Shown one piece after another: positions 1 to 6,344 of a DNA stretch of 30,329 nt; positions within the stretch are counted from its first letter, which is position 1; every line of letters starts with the position of its first letter. The notes below the pieces were generated by a model that saw only the letters and a list, made by a program, of their open reading frames with translations, was not told the origin of the DNA and made no database searches. The stretch comes from a virus. Position numbers and translations under genes: made by a program. The DNA is taken from IMG/VR virus record IMGVR_UViG_3300027279_000178, positions 1-30,329 of that record, one strand, 5' to 3'.

Positions 1-414
1 CTAGCTGTGTTCCACGCCGCCCAGGACGGTGAACTCCAGCTCCACCGTGACCCGCTCGGTGTCCTGCTCCACGCCGCCGAAGGAGCGCTTGGTGAAGAGG
101 CAGTCCTTGAGGGTGTCGGTGACGGTCGCCGTCCCCTTGTCGTAGGAGACCACGATGTCAAAGGGCTCCAGCTTGAAGACGTTCCCCTTGGGGGCGGCGG
201 CCCGGAGGCGGTCGTACTCCTCGCGGAGGAGGACGACCTTGCCCGAGCCCTCGTAGTTCCCCTTGGTGTAGCCCCTGGGCGTGCGCCCTTTGCCGAAGAT
301 GGCGTTGATCTTCTCGGCGTCCTCGTAGTCAATGGAGAGGACGTCGGCCAGGGGCACGCCCTTCACCTGGATGCTGATGTGCTCCCAGTCATAGTAGCGG
401 CCGTTGATGGGCAT
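1..414 (-). CDS. Tail tube protein (Mu gpM-like)
   Basis: This 137-residue protein is the likely tube subunit of a contractile tail, forming the inner tube inside the sheath. The call rests on its place directly after the tail sheath gene, its small size (Mu gpM is similar) and its content: an N-terminal PINGRYYDWE segment and alternating beta-strand-like stretches ending in VTVELEFTVLG, as expected for a beta-barrel tube fold. The start is ATG with GGAGG six bases upstream. The stop codon is exactly at the window edge, so the gene is complete but its downstream neighbours are unseen. In Mu the next genes would be the tail chaperone and tape measure, yet the tape measure here lies 22 kb away on the other strand. 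No catalytic motif is present or expected. Confidence 0.8.
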   Translation of the reverse strand: MPINGRYYDWEHISIQVKGVPLADVLSIDYEDAEKINAIFGKGRTPRGYTKGNYEGSGKVVLLREEYDRLRAAAPKGNVFKLEPFDIVVSYDKGTATVTDTLKDCLFTKRSFGGVEQDTERVTVELEFTVLGGVEHS

Positions 415-425
415 GTTTTACCTCC

Positions 426-1847
426 TCACGCCGTGGCCTGGGCCAGGAAGGGGTTCTCAAAGCCGATGTCCAGGATGATCTCCCGGAGGTAGCCCAAGGG
501 GACGACCCGCACCTGCAGGAGGAGGGTGCGGGAGGCCAGGATGTCCTGGCCCGGGGGCACCACCACCCGGCCCCGGGCAATCTCCCCCAGAGACTGCATG
601 ACCCGGAGAGGGGTGTTGGCCCGGGCGATGAGGCTGGCCAGGGAGGCGTTCAGGTCCGTGGGGTCCACGTGCCACTGCACGAAGTCCAGGAGGGCCTGGC
701 GGACCTGGGTGACCGCCTTGTCCATCACCCTCCGGTTCTGGACGATGAGGTAGTCGCTGGTGGGGGGCGCCGCCATGCGGCCGTCCACCAGGTAGACCCC
801 GTCCCGCCCGATGAGCCGGTAGACGGTGGTGAAGCCGGCCGTGTCCAGGGCCAGGGCGTGGGCGTTGTTGAAGAGGCTCTTCTTGCCGTAGTCCGTCTGC
901 ACGAAGGGGGCCACGGCCACCACGCCGGGGAGGGGCCCCAGCTGGACCCAGGCGGGGGAGACGTGGACCCGGTTCTTGGAGATTCGGGCCCCCACCCGGG
1001 CGGCCAGGCTCTGGACCTCCAGCCTCCCGCTGAGGGTGTCCACCACCTCCCCCCAGGCGGCCACGATCATGACCCGCTTGGAGGTGAAGTTGGCCTTCTC
1101 CGCGAGCCTGGCGTTCACCCAGGCGTCCACGTCGTTGCCCGGCGCGGTGGTCTCGGTGAGGAACCAGATGTAGCGGAACCGGCCCTCCGCCTCCGTGGCC
1201 AGGGCGTCCAGGGCGGCCCACATGGCGGCGTCGGTGGGCTGGGCCACCTGGATGTACTCGTAGAGGATGGGGGCGTTGAGGGCCTCCCGCACGGCGGCCT
1301 GGACGCTGGAGACGCTGGCCCTGGGGGCGGTGGTCTGGAAGCGGTAGACCGCCCCCGCGGTGTAGGTGCCGGCGCCGAAGTTGAGGGTCAGCTCGGTGCC
1401 GGGGAGGTCGTAGCTTGCGGCGGTGACGATCTCGGCGCTCACGGTGTCCCCGCCGTCCAGGCTGTAGGTGAAGGTGGCGGTGCCCACGGCCCCGCCCCGG
1501 ACGATCTGCACCACGATCTCGTAGGCGTCCAGGGGGCTACCGCTCACGCTCACGGTGGGGGAGGAGGGGTTCCCGCTGTTGGCGGTGACGCTGCCCGCGA
1601 TGTCCCCCGCGGCGCGCACCGCGTAGACCTGGCCGCCTCCGTAGGCCAGCTGGTCGGCCACGGCCCGGGCCAGGGGGCCGGTGCCGAGGAGGGTGGGCAC
1701 CTGGGAGAGGTCGGAGAGGCCCATCACCTGGTTCACGGGCCCCTTGGAGGAGACCCCCACCACCACCCGCTGGCCGTCCCCGCTGGGGGCCACGATGCCC
1801 AGGCCCCCGTCCTGGATCTCGGGATAGACACCCGGAAGTCTAGGCAT
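426..1847 (-). CDS. Contractile tail sheath protein (Mu gpL-like)
   Basis: This 473-residue protein is the sheath subunit that contracts to drive the tube through the envelope. The N-terminus carries the PGVYPEIQDGG pattern typical of Mu-type sheath proteins, followed by a KGPVNQ turn. Residues about 80-180 form a beta-rich insertion with many Gly, Thr and Val residues, probably the surface domain. The C-terminal third (about 300-473) reads as the conserved core with QVRQALLDFVQWHVDPTDLN. Mu gpL is of similar length. The start is ATG 11 bases after the preceding small gene, with GGAGGTAAGGC upstream. Pairing with the tube gene just downstream supports the call. Confidence 0.9.
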   Translation of the reverse strand: MPRLPGVYPEIQDGGLGIVAPSGDGQRVVVGVSSKGPVNQVMGLSDLSQVPTLLGTGPLARAVADQLAYGGGQVYAVRAAGDIAGSVTANSGNPSSPTVSVSGSPLDAYEIVVQIVRGGAVGTATFTYSLDGGDTVSAEIVTAASYDLPGTELTLNFGAGTYTAGAVYRFQTTAPRASVSSVQAAVREALNAPILYEYIQVAQPTDAAMWAALDALATEAEGRFRYIWFLTETTAPGNDVDAWVNARLAEKANFTSKRVMIVAAWGEVVDTLSGRLEVQSLAARVGARISKNRVHVSPAWVQLGPLPGVVAVAPFVQTDYGKKSLFNNAHALALDTAGFTTVYRLIGRDGVYLVDGRMAAPPTSDYLIVQNRRVMDKAVTQVRQALLDFVQWHVDPTDLNASLASLIARANTPLRVMQSLGEIARGRVVVPPGQDILASRTLLLQVRVVPLGYLREIILDIGFENPFLAQATA

Positions 1848-1858
1848 GCCTTACCTCC

Positions 1859-2068
1859 CTACTCCTTGACGGTGGGCCCCCGGAGGAACTCCCTCAGGGC
1901 CCGCTCAAACTGGGCCCGGGAGACCCGGGTTCCCACGGCCCAGCCCATCCGCACCCGGAGGCCCGCCAGGGCCCAGGGCTCCACCTGGAGGAGTTCGGCG
2001 AGCTCCTCCACAGTGGGGTCGGGCTGGGTGATCTCCTTGTCCTCCACTTCCTTGGTCTCCTTGGGCAT
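1859..2068 (-). CDS. Small protein at the Mu gp38 position
   Basis: This 69-residue acidic protein has no motif that I recognise. It lies between the gp37-like gene and the tail sheath gene, which is where Mu and its relatives carry a small gene (gp38). The sequence has a charged, probably disordered N-terminus (MPKETKEVEDKE) and a helical middle with TVEELAELLQVEP, then REFLRGPTVKE. Its ATG follows the previous stop by one base, and GGAGG lies a few bases upstream, so it is probably translationally coupled. The role is inferred from position only; a tail-joining or assembly role is possible but unsupported by sequence. Confidence 0.6.
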   Translation of the reverse strand: MPKETKEVEDKEITQPDPTVEELAELLQVEPWALAGLRVRMGWAVGTRVSRAQFERALREFLRGPTVKE

Positions 2069-2069
2069 G

Positions 2070-2570
2070 TCACACCTCCTCTACGAGCCCTTCTACCTCC
2101 ACCGCCACGGGCACCCAGTCCACCCCCTCCAGGAGGTAGACCTCCACGGGGATCTCCAGGGCGAGCCCGTTTTCGGGGAGGAGGAAGCCCTCCTCGTCCT
2201 GATACGACAGGGTGATCTCGTCCAGCTTGGCCTGATAAGACCCCCCGGCTTCCAAGGGGGTGTGCCAGAGATAGAGGAGTACCCCCACCAGGAGGCGGTC
2301 CAGCTCCTCCTGGCTTCGGGCATAGAGTTCCAGGCGGGCCCGCACGAGCCCGCGATACAGGGTCCGGGTGGTGCGCTCGGGCCCCGCCTGCACCCGGCTC
2401 CCGTCCCGCCGCAGGCTCCCCGAGGTGAGGGCGAGGAGGGCGGCGGGCACCGTCCGGTAGGCCTCCTCGCGGCTCCGGCGCACGAGGACCCGGGTCCGGG
2501 GAAGCCCGGCGTGGACGCAGGCCTCGGTGAGGTAGGCGAGCACAGGGGCGGTCATCTCCGGGAAATCCAC
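2070..2570 (-). CDS. Mu gp37-like head-tail/tail terminator protein
   Basis: This 166-residue protein occupies the slot between the virion morphogenesis protein and the sheath, where Mu gp37 (K) lies. Proteins at this position usually close the head-tail interface or terminate the tail. The sequence shows an N-terminal helix (MTAPVLAYLTEACVHAG), then a strand-rich domain and a C-terminal run of strands (ALEIPVEVYLLEGVDWVPV). It contains no catalytic motif. The start ATG overlaps the end of the upstream gpG-like gene by 19 bases, which suggests coupling. The family is assigned by order and fold-like pattern rather than by clear sequence identity. Confidence 0.6.
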   Translation of the reverse strand: MDFPEMTAPVLAYLTEACVHAGLPRTRVLVRRSREEAYRTVPAALLALTSGSLRRDGSRVQAGPERTTRTLYRGLVRARLELYARSQEELDRLLVGVLLYLWHTPLEAGGSYQAKLDEITLSYQDEEGFLLPENGLALEIPVEVYLLEGVDWVPVAVEVEGLVEEV

Positions 2571-3040
2571 TCCTTCAGGAGTGCCTCGGCCTCCCGCCGA
2601 TCCTCCTCGGTGAGGCCCAGGAACGGCCGGGCAGGGATGCGCACCTTCCTCCCCCGGCCCGCCCTTCCCCCGAACTGGTGGATGGCGGCGTAGACCAGGT
2701 TGGTGCCCACGGCGATGGCGTTCCCCGCGACCTTCCAGCCGATGGAGGCCTTGAGGCGCCCGGTGCGGATGAGGGGCTTCCGCAGGGCCACGCGCCGCTG
2801 GGCCCGGGCGGAGAGGCCTCCCGACCTGGCGTGGTCCCGGCCCACCTCCCCGAGGAGGGTGGCCGGGGAGAGGGGCGGCCAGGGCCGGCCGTCCGGCCCC
2901 CGGCTCTCCTCAAAGCGGCGCTGGGTGCGGGCGTGGACGCCCTCGGCCACCGCCCGCTTCACCGCCTCGGGTACGCCCCCGGAAAGGCGGTGGAGGTGCC
3001 GGTGGAGGTCCCGCCAGTCCCCTTTGAGCCGCACGCCCAT
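2552..3040 (-). CDS. Virion morphogenesis protein (Mu gpG / phage tail completion type)
   Basis: This 162-residue basic protein matches the Mu gpG/P2 gpS group, which acts in head-tail completion. Recognisable features are an N-terminal helical region, the RFEESRGPDGRPWPPLSPATL block, a LIRTGRLKASIGWKV segment, VYAAIHQFGG and the RIPARPFLGLTEEDRRE close; this series is characteristic of the family. Length agrees with Mu gpG. It starts with ATG one base after the gp36-like stop overlap and itself overlaps the next gene. In Mu, G lies beside F rather than beside gp36, so local order is slightly changed here. Confidence 0.85.
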   Translation of the reverse strand: MGVRLKGDWRDLHRHLHRLSGGVPEAVKRAVAEGVHARTQRRFEESRGPDGRPWPPLSPATLLGEVGRDHARSGGLSARAQRRVALRKPLIRTGRLKASIGWKVAGNAIAVGTNLVYAAIHQFGGRAGRGRKVRIPARPFLGLTEEDRREAEALLKEWISRR

Positions 3041-3477
3041 CAGAAGTCCTCCAGGCTCTCCCGGCTGAAGACCCGCTTGCCCTGGACCTTCGCCCCACCC
3101 TTGGGCTGGGCCGGGGCGGAGGCTGGGGGAAGGGGGAGGCTGGCCTTGCCCAGGGCCACGTCCTTGAGGAAGGCCACCGCGTCCCGGTACCGCTGGAGGA
3201 GGATCTCGTCGGCGGTGCCGGGTCGGATGCCCCGCCTGAGGGCGAGCCGGTAGACGGCGATGTCCAGCGCCTTGGCCCGCAGCACCTCGGGCAGGGCGGG
3301 GAGGGGGAGGGCGTAGCGCTGGGCCAGGTAGCTCTCCACCTCGCCCCAGGCCTCCCTGAGGGCGGCCTGGGCCCGGGCCTCCCCCTCCGGGGTGAGGACC
3401 CCCGCCCCCTCCTCGTCCACCAGGTAGAGGAGGGTGTCCAGGGGGAGGGCGTGGCGGAGATCCTCTAGGGTGATCAT
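3040..3477 (-). CDS. Mu gp36-like head completion protein (DUF1320 type)
   Basis: This 145-residue protein probably acts as an adaptor at the head-tail connector. The N-terminus MITLEDLRHALP, the AQAALREAWGEVESYLAQRYALPLP stretch and the following LRAKALDIAVYRLALRRG helix match the DUF1320/gp36 pattern (a small all-helical connector protein). The Pro/Ala/Lys-rich tail after residue 115 looks disordered. I chose ATG at 3477 rather than a longer upstream frame because it forms a TGATG overlap with the stop of the head protein gene, and because the upstream extension is the head protein read out of frame. Confidence 0.85.
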   Translation of the reverse strand: MITLEDLRHALPLDTLLYLVDEEGAGVLTPEGEARAQAALREAWGEVESYLAQRYALPLPALPEVLRAKALDIAVYRLALRRGIRPGTADEILLQRYRDAVAFLKDVALGKASLPLPPASAPAQPKGGAKVQGKRVFSRESLEDF

Positions 3478-4373
3478 CAGGAGCCGGCGCCGGTGGAGCC
3501 GTAGGCCAGTTGCCAGTAGAGGTAGCCTACGGCCTTGCGCTCGTACACGCCGAAGACATACTCGTTGTGGCGGAAGACGTGGTCGTCCTCGGGGTCGGTC
3601 TTGGCCACCCACTCGGAGTCCATGCGCCGCTGCAGGATGAGGGGCTTGATGGGCCGCGAGCCGTCCACCAGGAACCAGTAGCCGGCGTAGCTGTCCACCA
3701 GCCACGGGTTGACCACGACCTCGGCCGCCCCGTAGTCGGGGTTGGCCCCCCCGTTCGGCAGGGTCGGGACCCCTACGATCTCCGTGGCGGTGGGGGCCAG
3801 CTGGGGGCCCACAATGAGGAGCGGGCGATCTAGGAAGAAGCCCAGGGGGTAGCCCCGGCTGTCCTGAAGGCTGCGCATCCTGGCCAGGGCCTCCCGGAAG
3901 GCCTCCCGGGTGAGGGGGGCGGTGCCGGCGTTCTGGTAGTTCTTCTTGCCCACCCGGTGGGTGCCGAAGAAGTTGGCGTCATCGGGCCCCTGGGCGCTGA
4001 AGCCCTTGAGGAGGAGCTGGGTCACCAGGTAGTCGTCGTGCTGCGCCCAGCGGAAGGCGTACTCGCGGGCGTTGGCGCCCACCTGGTCCAGGAGGTCGTC
4101 CTCCACGTCCTTGCGGGCGATGGCGAAGGTCATCTCCCAGTCGGCGTTCTCCAGGTTGATGGTCTTGAGGCTCAGGTTCTGGACCTGGCGCTCCCCCTTC
4201 CACTCCCGCATGGTGGGGAAGTCCTCCAGCCAGGTGTAGACCCCCACCCGCCCTTCCGTCCTGGACTCCAGGGCGATCCTGTTCCAGGAGGGGCGGTACT
4301 CCTCCCGGGCCTGGAAGACCAGGGCCCGGAGAGAGCGGGAGAGGGCGTTGAGATTCTCCCTGTTGAGCAGCAT
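3477..4373 (-). CDS. Major head (capsid) protein, Mu gpT-like
   Basis: This 298-residue protein is the capsid subunit. It has the gpT signature in its first half: YTWLEDFPTMREWKGER, then LKTINLENADWEMTFAIARKDVEDD, and later the C-terminal RRMDSEWVAKTDPEDDHVFRHNEYVFGVYERKA region. Mu gpT is about the same length and fold (HK97-type, from family knowledge). The start is ATG at 4373 within a TGATG overlap with the decoration gene and with GGAGGTGTGGTG just upstream; two GTG codons immediately before it are less likely starts. It is preceded by decoration and protease genes, as in many transposable phages. Confidence 0.92.
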   Translation of the reverse strand: MLLNRENLNALSRSLRALVFQAREEYRPSWNRIALESRTEGRVGVYTWLEDFPTMREWKGERQVQNLSLKTINLENADWEMTFAIARKDVEDDLLDQVGANAREYAFRWAQHDDYLVTQLLLKGFSAQGPDDANFFGTHRVGKKNYQNAGTAPLTREAFREALARMRSLQDSRGYPLGFFLDRPLLIVGPQLAPTATEIVGVPTLPNGGANPDYGAAEVVVNPWLVDSYAGYWFLVDGSRPIKPLILQRRMDSEWVAKTDPEDDHVFRHNEYVFGVYERKAVGYLYWQLAYGSTGAGS

Positions 4374-4756
4374 CACCACACCTCCACCCAGACGTAAACT
4401 CCGTCCACCTGCAGGGCCCGGCCCGCCTTGGAGCGGCCGGAGCTCCCTTTGGCCACGGTGTTGGGCCCGGTGGCGTAGACGTCCTTCCCCAGCTCCGTGG
4501 GCCCCACCGGGTCGGCGGGGTCGTTCTCAAACCGGAACACCCCGCGCCGCACCAGGACCTCCTTGGCCCCGTCGGCGCCCCCGGTGTTGTTCACGGTCTC
4601 CTGGGCCACCCCCAGGGCGATCTTGCCGGTGCCAGGCCCGGCCTCTTCGGCGTAGCCCCCCGAGACCATGACCAGCGCCCCTTGCCGGATGCGGGCGTTG
4701 GCCCGGACCGGCAGGGCGATCAGGTACTCGTCTAGCCAGCGCTCGGTGTCAAACAT
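4373..4756 (-). CDS. Capsid decoration / cement-like protein
   Basis: This 127-residue protein lies between the protease and the major head protein. Its strand-rich sequence, with RQGALVMVSGG, KIALGVAQETV, VLVRRGVFRFEN, ELGKDVYAT and a short aromatic C-terminus VYVWVEVW, fits the small beta-barrel cement proteins (DUF2190-like) that sit on capsid surfaces. The stop codon overlaps the head-protein start. ATG at 4756 follows the upstream gene by three bases. Stabilising the capsid would suit a thermophile phage, but this is inference. Family membership is by pattern and position, not by search. Confidence 0.65.
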   Translation of the reverse strand: MFDTERWLDEYLIALPVRANARIRQGALVMVSGGYAEEAGPGTGKIALGVAQETVNNTGGADGAKEVLVRRGVFRFENDPADPVGPTELGKDVYATGPNTVAKGSSGRSKAGRALQVDGVYVWVEVW

Positions 4757-4759
4757 ACG

Positions 4760-5260
4760 CTACCCCCACTTCTTCCACGCCTCGTCCTTCACGCCCAAAG
4801 CCCGGCGCAGCCGCTCGGCGGGGTCCTCCTCCAGGGGGGCCCTGAGGGCCTCGGCCCGGGGCAGGCTGGTGGGCACCAGCCGGGGCATCCCCTCCAACGC
4901 TTTGCGGGCGGCCTCCAGATCGGCCCGGGCCTGGGCCAGCCAGAACTCCCGCTGGTGGGGCAGGATGCGCCCCTCCTCCAGGGCGGCCCGCACCAGGGCT
5001 TGAGCCTTCTCCTCCCGGGTCTCGGTCCTAAGGGCCTCCAGCTCCGCCCGGGTTCTCTCCAGCTCCGCCAGGGCGTCCTGTGCCGCCAGGAGCCTGAGGA
5101 GCTTGGCCTTCAGCTCCGTCTCGTCCTCGGCCCCCAGGCCCACTTCCAGGACCACCTGGCCCACCCGGGCCTCGGCCAGGGTCCTCTCCAGGGCCTGGAA
5201 GGCCTCGTCCTCCGTGGCCTGGGGCGGGAGCCCCAGGGCCTGCCTGAGCTTCTCCAGCAT
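4760..5260 (-). CDS. Possible nested scaffold protein (Mu gpZ-like) from an internal start
   Basis: Inside the protease gene, in the same frame, ATG 5260 begins a 166-residue product covering only the coiled-coil half (MLEKLRQALGLPP onward). GGAGG lies five bases upstream of this ATG, as good a ribosome site as those of neighbouring genes. In Mu, the scaffold Z is made in just this way from within gene I. The site also encodes Ala-Glu-Ala-Asp, so it could be chance. The arrangement and spacing are seen; translation is inferred. Confidence 0.5.
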   Translation of the reverse strand: MLEKLRQALGLPPQATEDEAFQALERTLAEARVGQVVLEVGLGAEDETELKAKLLRLLAAQDALAELERTRAELEALRTETREEKAQALVRAALEEGRILPHQREFWLAQARADLEAARKALEGMPRLVPTSLPRAEALRAPLEEDPAERLRRALGVKDEAWKKWG

Positions 5261-5770
5261 GTCCGCCTCCGCTTCTATGCGCTTTTGCATCCGGATGCCG
5301 GGGTTGTTGGTGAGGGCGAAGGAGTGGTAGCCCAAAACCTTATGCCTGCCCAGCTCGTCGGGCCGGGGGTCGTAGTAGAAGACGGGGCTCACGTAGGCGT
5401 ACTCTCCCCGGCTCACCCTCTCCCGTCCCGTCTCCGACCACTCCACCAGGCCGTAGACGAAGCCGTCATCCCCCACCTCCAGCCCGGTGATGAAGCCCGC
5501 CGCCGGGGCCTCCTGGCCCTGGCCCTCCTCCACCCGCACCGTCTGGTGGTGGAAGTCCAAGACCCAGGGCGCGCCCCGCTCGGCCAGGTCCCGCAGGGCC
5601 GCCTGAAGGCTCTCCTCGTCGTAGAGGAAGACGGTGCCGTTCCCCACGAACTCCCCGAAGGGGTGGAGGGGGATGCGGCTAGGCGCCTCGGCCAAGGCGG
5701 CGCGCAGCGTGCCGGAAAAGGTCGGGGTGGAGGTATCGGTATTCTTGGGGAAGCCGGTCAAACTCGGCAT
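4760..5770 (-). CDS. Head maturation protease with C-terminal scaffold (Mu gpI-like)
   Basis: This 336-residue protein has two parts. Residues 1-165 resemble the Mu gpI prohead protease: HPFGEFVGNG near the start, WVLDFHHQTVRVEEG (the DxxHQT-type active-site block), AAGFITGLEVGDDGFVYGLVEW and EYAYVSPVFYYDP. Residues from about 170 to 330 are a charged, Leu/Ala/Glu-rich coiled-coil typical of scaffold. The protease would cleave scaffold and itself during head maturation. The start ATG at 5770 has GAGGAGG four bases upstream. An 80-base gap separates it from the holin gene. A good internal ribosome site precedes ATG 5260, see the nested entry. Confidence 0.88.
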   Translation of the reverse strand: MPSLTGFPKNTDTSTPTFSGTLRAALAEAPSRIPLHPFGEFVGNGTVFLYDEESLQAALRDLAERGAPWVLDFHHQTVRVEEGQGQEAPAAGFITGLEVGDDGFVYGLVEWSETGRERVSRGEYAYVSPVFYYDPRPDELGRHKVLGYHSFALTNNPGIRMQKRIEAEADMLEKLRQALGLPPQATEDEAFQALERTLAEARVGQVVLEVGLGAEDETELKAKLLRLLAAQDALAELERTRAELEALRTETREEKAQALVRAALEEGRILPHQREFWLAQARADLEAARKALEGMPRLVPTSLPRAEALRAPLEEDPAERLRRALGVKDEAWKKWG

Positions 5771-5850
5771 AGGGCCTCCTCAGGACCACGCCCCAGTAGG
5801 CTCGGTTCTCCAGCCTGGCCGTCTCCGGGGAGAGGGGCCACCGGGGGGCC

Positions 5851-6120
5851 TCAGGCCCCGGCGGGGGCGCTTTGAGGGCCCGCGCCTTTGCGAAAGGTGC
5901 CGTCCCGGTTGAAGATGGCCACCACCGTGTCAATGACCCAGCCCACCACCGAGTCCGGGATCCAGGCGGGCCAGAAGCCGATGATGGAAACCACCAGCTC
6001 CTTCACCCGCTTCAGGGCCTCCTCCTTTTTCTGGATGCCTGGGACCCCGTCCATGAGGTCCTCCACCACCAGGACCGCGAGGGCGGTGGCGGCGAAGATG
6101 ATCTTCAGAACTCTCAGCAC
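5851..6120 (-). CDS. Holin-like membrane protein, first gene of the left late operon
   Basis: This 89-residue protein has an N-terminal hydrophobic helix (KIIFAATALAVLVVEDLMDG), a charged KKEEALKRVKELV turn and a second, amphipathic to hydrophobic stretch (IIGFWPAWIPDSVVGWVIDTVVAIF). Two short membrane segments and this length fit a holin, which would release the endolysin encoded in the right late operon. I chose GTG 6120 because GGAGG lies five bases upstream; the frame can be extended to a GTG inside the leader hairpin, but that would place the start within the regulatory stem. It is the first gene after the late promoter at 6222-6193. Holin identity is by topology and context only. Confidence 0.6.
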   Translation of the reverse strand: MLRVLKIIFAATALAVLVVEDLMDGVPGIQKKEEALKRVKELVVSIIGFWPAWIPDSVVGWVIDTVVAIFNRDGTFRKGAGPQSAPAGA

Positions 6121-6133
6121 GCTTCCCTCCGGT

Positions 6134-6154
6134 GGGGGTAAAAGATTTACCCCC
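6134..6154 (-). promoter_or_regulatory. Second, mutually exclusive leader hairpin of the left late operon
   Basis: On the minus strand GGGGGTAAA, a 3-base loop and TTTACCCCC form a perfect 9-bp stem. Its first GGGGG is the same five bases that close the conserved late-leader hairpin (6150-6171), so the two stems cannot coexist. It lies 9 bases before the ribosome site of the holin-like gene. This may be an attenuator-like switch or simply a symmetric sequence; the other two late leaders do not have an equally good second stem. Confidence 0.5.
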
Positions 6155-6171
6155 TGGGTTTCCCCAGGGGG
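6150..6171 (-). promoter_or_regulatory. Conserved late-leader hairpin, copy A
   Basis: The minus-strand RNA would form a 9-bp stem CCCCCTGGG/CCCAGGGGG capped by GAAA. It lies about 15 bases after the predicted transcription start, preceded by AAGGTTGGGTAAGTG, which is identical in all three late leaders. Confidence 0.85.
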
Positions 6172-6192
6172 CACTTACCCAACCTTAGCTCT

Positions 6193-6222
6193 AAGGTACC
6201 ACGGGGGGTGGGGGGGTGTCAA
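6193..6222 (-). promoter_or_regulatory. Late promoter A (left late operon)
   Basis: On the minus strand: -35 TTGACA (6222-6217), an 18-base spacer C7-A-C6-GTGG, and -10 TACCTT (6198-6193). The same layout precedes the other two late operons at 14031 and 22025, with identical spacer length and C-rich content. It drives the holin, head and tail-shaft genes leftward. Confidence 0.8.
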
Positions 6223-6273
6223 CCTGGGGGGCGTTCAGGCTGGAAGGCCCTACCGGATAGGCGGTCCAGTGTC

Positions 6274-6306
6274 AAGGGAAAAGACCTTGGGTAGGTGTTT
6301 TCCCTT
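6274..6306 (-). terminator. Hairpin between repressor gene and late promoter A
   Basis: AAGGGAAAA (6274-6282) pairs with TTTTCCCTT (6298-6306), and an inner ACCT/AGGT stem with a 5-base loop extends it after one mismatch. It lies 38 bases beyond the repressor stop and before the late promoter, so it probably ends repressor transcription. There is no long T tract. On the plus strand the loop contains TTGGGTAGGTG, one base different from the TTGGGTAAGTG box of the late leaders. Confidence 0.5.
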
Positions 6307-6334
6307 GCTCTGAAGGGCCTGTTTGTGCTATAAT
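6305..6334 (+). promoter_or_regulatory. Putative promoter antisense to the repressor gene
   Basis: On the plus strand there is a perfect -10 TATAAT (6329-6334) with the extended TGC motif just before it, and TTGCTC 18 bases upstream as a -35. Transcription would start near 6341, just outside the 3' end of the minus-strand repressor gene, and run antisense through it. This is one of only a few TATAAT boxes in this very GC-rich window. Confidence 0.5.
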
Positions 6335-6344
6335 CTGTCCCCCC

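Noticed and set aside
669-2693. Long open frame on the plus strand opposite sheath and gp37 genes
   Set aside because: Low-complexity Gly/His/Pro/Val protein, the usual antisense shadow in very GC-rich DNA; the minus strand holds clear tail genes.
5679-5933. 84-codon minus-strand frame overlapping the ends of the holin and protease genes
   Set aside because: Part of it (RLENRAYWGVVLRRPYAEF) looks protein-like and fills an 80-base gap, but it has no ribosome site or good start, and where it overlaps the protease the protease frame has the better third-position composition.
6121-6174. Upstream GTG start for the holin-like gene inside the leader hairpin
   Set aside because: The same kind of extension appears at 14071 and 22073 because all three share the leader; better ribosome sites lie after each hairpin.
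6244-6273. Another TTGACA on the minus strand (6273-6268)
   Set aside because: The only -10 at proper distance is TAGGGC, and the conserved late promoter lies 46 bases further on.
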